A DNA stretch of 20,081 bases from CAYYNP01 sp964472545 (GTDB lineage Bacteria; Planctomycetota; Planctomycetia; Pirellulales; Thermoguttaceae): NCBI GenBank assembly GCA_964472545.1, contig CAYYNP010000186.1:1-20081 (forward strand). Direction: 5' to 3'. Shown in pieces: positions 14,780 through 20,081 of this stretch. The position numbers were made by a program, and so were the translations under genes. The number at the start of each line of letters is the position of its first letter. Within the stretch, counting starts at the first letter, position 1. Under the pieces are notes generated by a model. It was not told where the DNA came from and searched no databases. It was given only the letters and a program-made list of their open reading frames with translations.

Positions 14780-14821
14780 GTGGTGCTTGTCTGCTTGCGT
14801 TTGCCCCGAAAGCTACGGCCC

Positions 14822-15565
14822 CTAGTCCTTGAAGTCGAGCATCCACCAGCCGTCGTCCCATTCCAGGGTCACCTTCCGCCAGCCCAGCGGCACCTGCGGA
14901 TAGGGATAGAACGGGCCGATGTAGGGCCAAGCCGTGGGCGAGTGCTGGCGCGGGTAAGTCAACGCACCGTAGTTGGGATACGGGGCGTAGCTCGGCCAGG
15001 CGTAGTTGGGCAGGTGGGCCTGGTCGAAGCGGGCCGGGGCCACTCCGCCGCCGGTTCCAGGAACGTACGCCGGCAACGGAGCGCCGGGCTGGACCGGCAC
15101 CGGGGCCGCCGTGGCTTGGTTGAACTGGACCGGAATCGCGTGCCGCGGCATCGGCTCGGAGGCCGCATGGATTACCGGCTCCGCTGGGGGCTTCGGTGCT
15201 GCGGCGGCTTTCGGTGCCGCTGCGGGCGGCGGTGCCTCGGAGGGCATTTGGGCGGACGCCTTCGTGGCTACCGGCTTTGCCGATTGGGGATTGCCGATGT
15301 TGAGGTTGTTGACCACCCGGTCAACTTCCTTCGTACGGAACACCGTACGCAACGCCACGTTCATCTGCTCCTGGCTTGTCACCCGCCCCTCGAGCCACGC
15401 GGTGCCGTCTTGATACTTCACGGCGACCTTGTAGTCGCTCAATTGGCCACTGCCGCGCAGATTCGAGGCGATCTCGTTTGCAATCTCCTGATTGCCGGCC
15501 AAGGCCATGGTGGGCAGAATGACGGTGGCGACCAGCACCACCAGACCTGTCAACAAGTGTCGCAT
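14822..15565 (-). CDS. Exported BON-domain protein with proline-rich linker and aromatic C-terminal tail
   Basis: This 247-residue protein has a signal peptide (1-23, ending TMALAG) and one BON domain (about 26-92, with DGTAWLEGRVTSQEQ and a VDRVVNNLNI end). A Pro/Ala linker (about 95-165) follows, then an aromatic tail (about 183-247) containing AWPYIGPFYPYPQVPLGWRK and LEWDDGWWMLDFKD. BON domains bind phospholipid or contact envelope proteins (as in OsmY), so a periplasmic or outer-envelope role is likely. I recall the tail as recurring in planctomycete proteins, but its function is unknown to me. GAGGAGGG (15571-15578) lies 5-6 bases before the ATG, a very strong ribosome site. A T-tailed terminator follows the gene, so it is probably a single-gene unit. 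Confidence 0.88.
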   Translation of the reverse strand: MRHLLTGLVVLVATVILPTMALAGNQEIANEIASNLRGSGQLSDYKVAVKYQDGTAWLEGRVTSQEQMNVALRTVFRTKEVDRVVNNLNIGNPQSAKPVATKASAQMPSEAPPPAAAPKAAAAPKPPAEPVIHAASEPMPRHAIPVQFNQATAAPVPVQPGAPLPAYVPGTGGGVAPARFDQAHLPNYAWPSYAPYPNYGALTYPRQHSPTAWPYIGPFYPYPQVPLGWRKVTLEWDDGWWMLDFKD

Positions 15566-15967
15566 GCTTTCCCTCCTCTAAGGTTCCACCCATGGTGGGG
15601 AGTCCTCGAAGACCGGAGTGCGGGAGACGCCTCCCTGGGTCGCCGGTCTCGTCGGCGCTCGATGTGTACGGAAACGGTCTAATGACCTTGGGCAAATTGT
15701 CAGCGCAGTTGCGGCTGCGTGGCTGGCGATCAGACCGGCAGGATGCCGAAAGAGGGGACCGCGCCGAAAAACGGACGGGAACTCGCGGTGTTGCCCCCCT
15801 TAGCAACGCCCGGTTGTCTGATGCCTGATAATAGGTTTCGGTTGCTGGTTGTATCGAAAGGAAGCTTTTTTTCGATTTTGCCGGACTTCCCGGTCGTAAC
15901 CAAACGCCGGTTGTTCCGGATGTCGATGCAACCTACCTATTATCAACCACTTGCAGCGACGGCCACG
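15566..15967. other. Gene-free region with a BON leader and structured DNA
   Basis: I see no credible gene. Near the BON start are its Shine-Dalgarno (15571-15578) and a leader inverted repeat: agaccgg at 15610-15616 with ccggtct at 15643-15649, enclosing a second stem gggag/ctccc at 15622-15626/15631-15635. Further right lies the long imperfect fold at 15826-15945. No confident -10/-35 pair was found. Confidence 0.65.
15826..15945. repeat. Long imperfect inverted repeat with internal hairpin
   Basis: tgataataggt (15826-15836) pairs perfectly with 15935-15945. A further 11 bases (15847-15857) pair with 15923-15933 with one wobble, leaving a 10-base bulge on the left. Inside, atcgaaa (15853-15859) can instead pair with tttcgat (15870-15876), so the two folds compete for 15853-15857. 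It begins 22 bases past the stop of the 91-residue gene (minus strand), so it may end that transcript, or be a MITE remnant or a structured RNA. Confidence 0.6.
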
Positions 15968-16243
15968 TCATCTGGTCGCCGCCTGCCCGGAACGCCCCAA
16001 ATCACCCGTGGCGGTCAGCACCATCAGCGCCAGCGTCACACCTGAGGTCAGCCAGAACCTCGGCCCCAGCGCCACGGCAACCATCGTGGCGACTCCGATC
16101 AGCAGTAGGAAGGCCAGAAACAGCCGCTGGCAGACTTCGCGGCGAGAGCCCCCGGCGAGGCGAGCCGCACAGGCACTTGTCAATCCCAGCACCTGAGCCA
16201 GGCCCAAGAGCCAATAGAGTGTGGTGGCGTGAAGATCTGTCAT
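15968..16243 (-). CDS. Small three-span membrane protein, function unknown
   Basis: This 91-residue protein is unfamiliar as a named family. It has three hydrophobic segments, about 8-29 (LYWLLGLAQVLGLTSACAARLA), 40-58 (LFLAFLLLIGVATMVAVAL) and 61-82 (FWLTSGVTLALMVLTATGDL), with a basic loop GGSRREVCQR after the first. The ATG at 16243 is preferred because GGGAG (16253-16257 on the minus strand) lies 9 bases upstream. A longer frame reaching 16438 would add low-quality, hydrophilic sequence unlike the rest. It stands 253 bases from the arabinofuranosidase gene, separated by a hairpin, so it is probably its own unit. High GC and a clear ribosome site support a real gene, but no function can be named. 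Confidence 0.7.
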   Translation of the reverse strand: MTDLHATTLYWLLGLAQVLGLTSACAARLAGGSRREVCQRLFLAFLLLIGVATMVAVALGPRFWLTSGVTLALMVLTATGDLGRSGQAATR

Positions 16244-16437
16244 CCGAGAGGACTCCCGAGGGCTCGTTGACGAAATCCCCCCGGATTCCCCCCGTGACAA
16301 CGCGACTCGGTTCAAACGCGATTTGCGTGCCGGATCGCCGGCGTTTTGCGCAGCGGCAGCCGGCGTCGTGTCGCAAAGCGTTGCTGTGTAGAATGTTACG
16401 GCGTACGCCCTGATGCCTTGCAGCGTAGCCGCAGACA

Positions 16438-16455
16438 CCGACCAAGTTCGGTCGG
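16438..16455 (-). terminator. Hairpin after the arabinofuranosidase gene
   Basis: ccgacc (16438-16443) pairs with ggtcgg (16450-16455) across a 6-base loop, 41 bases past the stop at 16497. No T-run follows, so it is a candidate transcript end only. The remaining 16244-16437 shows no gene; it holds two C6 runs (16277-16282, 16288-16293) and a small gccgg/ccggc stem at 16329-16342. Confidence 0.4.
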
Positions 16456-16496
16456 CTGCCCATCTTTTGCAGATCTTACAAACCGGCGCAGCGGAA

Positions 16497-17540
16497 TTAC
16501 CGGCCGGCGGCCGCCGCCGGCGTCAACATGCCGATCCGCCAGGCGAACTGCCCGTAGCCTTTGCCGCCCTTGTCTTTGTCCCACATGCCCTGGAAGATCA
16601 TCCGCAGGTTGTTCGGGTCGACCACGAGCGTCTGGTCGAAACCGTCGCGGATGAGTTCTCCATGGCTGATGTTGTCGGTCCAAGGTTCTACGCCGCTACC
16701 GGGCCGAACGTTCTTCCAGCCGGCAAACGGGCGCTCGGCCGTGTCGGCGATCGGCCGCCACTCGCCGTCGAGGCTGTCGGCCAGGTAGGCCTTGTAGTAT
16801 CGCCGGCCGTTCTCCTCAATGATCGTGAGATATGTGTCGGTGCCCTTGAGCCGGTAGGTGTGGCTGGCCTCGAAGATCCTTGCCGACAAAGCGAGCTGGC
16901 AGTCGCGGAAGCCCTTGGGGAACTGCTCCAAATCGGTCCACAGCCGCCACATCTTGCCGTTGAGACTGGTCAGAAACAGGTAGGCCCTACGCTCGTCGCA
17001 GACGATCCAGTAGTCCAATCCTCCCACCTGGCGGGGATCGTTCGGGCCGCCGTCGAGGATCGGCTTGGCTTGTGTCCAAGAGGTGGGATCATCGATTGTC
17101 GTGGTTGTAGAATGGGCAACCCACATAAACTTGGCCCCTTGTACACCCATCTGATAGACCAGATACCACTTCTTATGCGGGGCGAAGTAGAAGACCTGCG
17201 GTGCACAGTAGTAATCGCTGTCGCTGATCTTCAGGATCGTCCGCTGCGACCGGTCGGCGTCTTCCCAGCGCTTGAATGAGCAGTATTCGATCGCCGATCG
17301 GCCCGGCAGCTTGACGGTCATGAAGACGTGCCACTTGCCGTCGTGGAAGACGACCGTGGGGTCTTTCTGCGCCCGGCTGGGGTCGCGGTCGCGCTTTTCG
17401 GGAGCGATCAGCGGAACGCTGTAATCCCACAACGCGGGCACGCGGACCGCGGCCGGTTCCGCCGCCGGAACGACGCCCGCGGCCAGACCTGTCAAGATCA
17501 ATGCAGCTACCAGAATCACGCAGTTGCCGATGCACTTCAT
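16497..17540 (-). CDS. GH62-type alpha-L-arabinofuranosidase, exported
   Basis: This 347-residue protein is likely a secreted or periplasmic enzyme that removes arabinofuranosyl side groups from arabinoxylan or arabinan. The signal peptide covers about 1-27 (MKCIGNCVILVAALILTGLA core). The five-bladed propeller follows GH62 order: QKDPTVVFHDGKWHVF (Asp60, expected base), APQVFYFAPHKKWYLVYQ, GGLDYWI (Asp176, pKa modulator), IFEASHTY (Glu224, expected acid), then TDNISHGELIRDGFDQTLVV and NNLRMIFQG near the end. All three catalytic residues are in place. Length matches a lone GH62 catalytic domain without a carbohydrate-binding module. The ATG at 17540 is preferred over one at 17555 because GGAGGGG lies between them, 6 bases before 17540. 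It starts 45 bases after the symporter gene, which suggests one operon. A related five-bladed family is the main alternative. Confidence 0.88.
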   Translation of the reverse strand: MKCIGNCVILVAALILTGLAAGVVPAAEPAAVRVPALWDYSVPLIAPEKRDRDPSRAQKDPTVVFHDGKWHVFMTVKLPGRSAIEYCSFKRWEDADRSQRTILKISDSDYYCAPQVFYFAPHKKWYLVYQMGVQGAKFMWVAHSTTTTIDDPTSWTQAKPILDGGPNDPRQVGGLDYWIVCDERRAYLFLTSLNGKMWRLWTDLEQFPKGFRDCQLALSARIFEASHTYRLKGTDTYLTIIEENGRRYYKAYLADSLDGEWRPIADTAERPFAGWKNVRPGSGVEPWTDNISHGELIRDGFDQTLVVDPNNLRMIFQGMWDKDKGGKGYGQFAWRIGMLTPAAAAGR

Positions 17541-17546
17541 GGGATT

Positions 17547-17553
17547 CCCCTCC
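17547..17553 (-). promoter_or_regulatory. Shine-Dalgarno that decides the GH62 start
   Basis: The minus strand reads GGAGGGG, 6 bases before the ATG at 17540. An earlier in-frame ATG at 17555 would contain this motif inside its own first codons, so it is unlikely to be used. Confidence 0.8.
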
Positions 17554-17585
17554 ATTCGTCAACGCGTTCGGCGTGTCCGATCGCG

Positions 17586-19907
17586 CTACTCAAGTTGGAA
17601 ACTGTAACCTTCGTAGTACGGATCGCGGTCGGTGGTAAAGATGGGAACGTCCTCGACGGTCACCGTCAAGCCGGACTCGTCGAACGACTTGTATTTCGTT
17701 GGCACTTCGGTCGCGGATCGGATCTCGATGCCTTCGCCGCGGGGTACCTCGACCTCGAACTCCTCGCCATCCTTGTCCTTCAGCTTGAAGCGGTAGACTT
17801 CCTTGTAGGGCCCGGCGTCGAACTGCTTCGCTTCCGGCAACGTGGCTTCGATCAACGGGGTGCCGGTGGGCACTTCGTAGAGCACGGCGATCTTCTCGGG
17901 GTCCTTCGGATCCAATTTCACAATCAGGTCCTTGGCCTTCTCGATGCTCACCTGATAGACGGTGCCTTCCGGGGCGCCGCCGGCGCGTCCCTTCGTGGCG
18001 TAGACGTATTCGCCCTTGGCGTTGGTTATGGCGGTGAAGGCGAGGGCCTTTCCGTCGGTATCGAAGGTCAATTCCGCGCCCACGACCGGCGTGCCGTCGG
18101 CCAGCGTAATCGTTCCCTGAACCTGGTAGTACGAGCGATCGCCCCACCAATACCAGTAGAGCCCGACCATCGCGATCAGCACGGCGGCAACCCACACGCG
18201 ATAGTCGCCCAATCCGCGGCCGGTCTGTCCGCGCAGGGCGTCCAGGGGCGACTTCCAGACGAGCTTTTCGCTTTCTTCGGTGTGCTTGTGCGGGAAGAGA
18301 TACGAGCAGACCACCATCACGATTGACTCGAACACGGCCAGCAGGAAGCAGGAGAGCAGCGAGTTGATCTCCATGTCGCCGATGTAGTTGAGTTTCATCA
18401 GCGTGACGGCCGAGACGGCGCCGCCGACGGTGGCGCCGACGATCAGCGTGATTAGGGCCGCCTTGGCGGAAGCCCGGCGCCAGAAGACGCCCCAGACGAA
18501 GATTACCGTGGTGGGCGGGGCCACGGCACAGAAGACGTCGACCATCGCCTGGAAGATCGTCTTGCCCAACAGCCCCACCATCAACGACCAGCAGATGGCC
18601 ACGATCATGGCCGCAAACGTGGCGGCGCGGCCCACAGTGATCAGCTTGCGGTCGCTGGTGTTCGGGGCCCAACGTTTGTAGATGTCGTAGCTGACCAGCG
18701 TGGCGATCGAGTTCAGCGCCCCGGAGACCGTGCTCATCAGCGCGGCCAATAGCGCGGCGATCACGATCCCCTGGGCCCCGATCGGCAGCACGTATTTGAT
18801 CATGTGCGAATACGTCTCGCCCGCCTTGGGCTGTCCGCTCTCGGTCAGCGGCAGCGGCGGGATGACCCCCGATTCGATCATACCCAGGCAGATCAGGCCC
18901 GGCAGCACGAAGATGAACACCGGCAGGATCTTGATGAAGCTGGCGAACAGCGGGCCGATCCGGGCGTGGCGTTCGTCTTTGGCCCCCAACACACGCTGCA
19001 CGATCGTCTGGTCGGTACACCAATACCAGATGCCCGTAATCCAGTAGCCGGTAAATACTGCGTACCACGAAAGGCCCGTCGGATCGCTGTCGGGCCGAGC
19101 CATGGCGAAGTTGACTGGATGCACGGTCTCTTTCAGATTGTGCCAACCGTGGGAGACGTCGGCTACGCTGAACAGCCCGGCAAACGAGCCGTCCCAGCCG
19201 CCCAGCTTATAGAGGCCCAAGAGCGTAATGCAAACGGCGCCGGTGATCAGCACGATCGTCTGGATCGATTCGGTGATTACCACGGCCATGAGTCCGCCGA
19301 TGATCGTGTACAGCGCCGTGGCCCCGCAGATGGCGAGGATCGTATAGATGCGGTATTGTTCGGGATGCTCCATGAAGGCCCCGAGCAGCGAGCCCTCGAG
19401 CACCACCGCGCCGGCATAGAGCGAAAAGCCGATATGGACCACCACGGCCGAGAAGATGCAGAGCACGGCCAGGATGTCGCGGCAACTTCGGTTGTAACGC
19501 TTTTCGATGAAGTCCGGCAAGGTGGCCACGCCGGCGCGGATGTAGAACGGGGCGAAGAACAACGAGAGGATCACCAGCGTAAAGCCGGCCATCCACTCGA
19601 AGTTGCCGTAGAGCAGCCCGGAACAGTAGCCCGACTCGGCCAGGCTCACCAGGTGGATCGTCGAGATGTTCGTGGCGAACAGGGCCAACCCGATCAGCGG
19701 CCACTTCAGCGACTTGCCGGCCAGGAAGTAGTCGCTGCCCTTGGCGGTGGCCTTCTTTCGCAGCCCGGCCCAGCAGCCCAGGGCCACGATACCCAGCATG
19801 TAGACGATGATAATCGTCAGGTCGATCCAATGGACCTGGAGTACAACGTCCGCGTCCCCGCCGCCCGCACCACTGGCAAACAACCCCGGAAGCGTCAACT
19901 GCGACAT
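17586..19907 (-). CDS. Sodium:solute symporter (SSS/SGLT-like) with soluble C-terminal extension
   Basis: This 773-residue inner-membrane transporter probably imports a sugar with sodium. The SSS core covers about 25-540 with some 13-14 spans. Hallmarks include YFLAGKSLKWP (60-70), TDQTIVQRVLGAKDERHAR (298-316), and MSTVSGALNSIATLVSYDIY (391-410), the segment carrying the Na2-site Ser/Thr. An extra span (about 570-588) leads to an outward domain (about 594-773): first a carboxypeptidase-regulatory-like beta-sandwich (VQGTITLADGTPVVGAELTF, 596-615), then a charged beta-rich tail. Ordinary SSS proteins are about 500-600 residues and lack this tail. AAGGAG at 19917-19922 (minus strand) lies 9 bases before the ATG. 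The next gene, 45 bases on, is a GH62 arabinofuranosidase, so arabinose or an arabino-oligosaccharide is a reasonable substrate guess. A sialate- or myo-inositol-type SSS cannot be excluded. Confidence 0.93.
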   Translation of the reverse strand: MSQLTLPGLFASGAGGGDADVVLQVHWIDLTIIIVYMLGIVALGCWAGLRKKATAKGSDYFLAGKSLKWPLIGLALFATNISTIHLVSLAESGYCSGLLYGNFEWMAGFTLVILSLFFAPFYIRAGVATLPDFIEKRYNRSCRDILAVLCIFSAVVVHIGFSLYAGAVVLEGSLLGAFMEHPEQYRIYTILAICGATALYTIIGGLMAVVITESIQTIVLITGAVCITLLGLYKLGGWDGSFAGLFSVADVSHGWHNLKETVHPVNFAMARPDSDPTGLSWYAVFTGYWITGIWYWCTDQTIVQRVLGAKDERHARIGPLFASFIKILPVFIFVLPGLICLGMIESGVIPPLPLTESGQPKAGETYSHMIKYVLPIGAQGIVIAALLAALMSTVSGALNSIATLVSYDIYKRWAPNTSDRKLITVGRAATFAAMIVAICWSLMVGLLGKTIFQAMVDVFCAVAPPTTVIFVWGVFWRRASAKAALITLIVGATVGGAVSAVTLMKLNYIGDMEINSLLSCFLLAVFESIVMVVCSYLFPHKHTEESEKLVWKSPLDALRGQTGRGLGDYRVWVAAVLIAMVGLYWYWWGDRSYYQVQGTITLADGTPVVGAELTFDTDGKALAFTAITNAKGEYVYATKGRAGGAPEGTVYQVSIEKAKDLIVKLDPKDPEKIAVLYEVPTGTPLIEATLPEAKQFDAGPYKEVYRFKLKDKDGEEFEVEVPRGEGIEIRSATEVPTKYKSFDESGLTVTVEDVPIFTTDRDPYYEGYSFQLE

Positions 19908-19941
19908 CGAGCGGTTCTCCTTCGATTACACTCCGTGAACG

Positions 19942-19972
19942 CCGAAATCGATGCGCCACGCGTCGATATCGG
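19942..19972 (-). promoter_or_regulatory. Dyad in the symporter leader, possible operator
   Basis: ccgaaatcgatgc (19942-19954) pairs with gcgtcgatatcgg (19960-19972) with one mismatch and one wobble, 5-base loop. It lies 35-65 bases upstream of the symporter ATG and 20 bases upstream of its ribosome site. It could bind a regulator as a dyad or fold in the mRNA leader. No confident promoter hexamers could be matched around it. Confidence 0.45.
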
Positions 19973-20052
19973 GCGAAACTGTGAATGTAACGCATCGTGT
20001 TCGGCCGGGCAAGCAAGTGGTGATCCGCCGCAGGAGAACTGCAAAGTGTGCG

Positions 20053-20078
20053 GGAGCCCGAAAAAGGGGACTGGCTCC
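20053..20078. repeat. Short inverted repeat at the window edge
   Basis: ggagcc (20053-20058) and ggctcc (20073-20078) are inverted copies around a 14-base segment containing an A5G4 run. It resembles dispersed palindromes I associate with planctomycete intergenic DNA, but this copy may be cut by the window end, so its full size is unknown. Confidence 0.4.
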
Positions 20079-20081
20079 GTC

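Noticed and set aside
16277..16293. Two C6 runs as a G-quadruplex site
   Set aside because: Only two tracts are present, and a four-tract, three-layer form is not supported.
16244..16438. Longer N-terminus for the 91-residue membrane protein
   Set aside because: The added residues are hydrophilic and unlike the rest, while a good ribosome site precedes 16243.
19207..20016. 269-residue minus-strand frame over the symporter start
   Set aside because: It is a shifted-frame shadow of the symporter gene, without domain signal.

Overview
The window is high-GC bacterial DNA that looks like a planctomycete, probably of the Pirellula lineage. The evidence is an eight-haem PDZ cytochrome with the N-terminal form typical of that phylum, a Tat-exported cupredoxin-like protein of the 'methylamine utilisation' type, a TPR / ExbB / ExbD / toroid-fold cluster, a BON-domain protein with an aromatic C-terminal tail, a sodium:solute symporter with a soluble C-terminal extension, and many short palindromic intergenic repeats. 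The assignment rests on remembered family resemblance, not on a search.

Positions 109-6587 (+ strand) are a tight three-gene electron-transfer operon. It encodes a membrane-anchored eight-haem c-type cytochrome with a PDZ domain between haems 1 and 2, a Tat-exported cupredoxin-like protein, and a di-haem lipoprotein. Genes 1 and 2 overlap by one base, and genes 2 and 3 are 15 bases apart. All three products should lie on the outer face of the cytoplasmic membrane, probably as parts of a quinol-oxidising or terminal-oxidase chain whose other genes are outside the window. A palindromic repeat appears to have inserted in frame into the large cytochrome gene (2235-2349).

Positions 6588-7110 hold no gene. 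They contain a large nested inverted repeat (6650-6971) whose two arms each fold into three hairpins, with base changes that keep the pairing, followed by further small hairpins.

Positions 7111-13698 (- strand) are a four-gene cluster, read from right to left: a periplasmic TPR protein, a MotA/TolQ/ExbB proton-channel protein, an ExbD/TolR protein, and a 674-residue protein. The last has two N-terminal membrane spans, a Ser-x3-His motif like that of TonB, a long proline-rich linker and a C-terminal squalene-cyclase-type toroid. I read this as a TonB-like, proton-motive-force-driven envelope machine with a non-standard business end. It is the best candidate for an undescribed system here.

Positions 13969-16243 (- strand) carry a His/Cys-rich lipoprotein, a BON-domain exported protein and a 91-residue membrane protein. 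They are separated by terminator hairpins and structured non-coding DNA.

Positions 16497-19907 (- strand) form a two-gene unit, a sodium:solute symporter followed by a GH62-type alpha-L-arabinofuranosidase. Together they suggest release and uptake of a plant-derived sugar.
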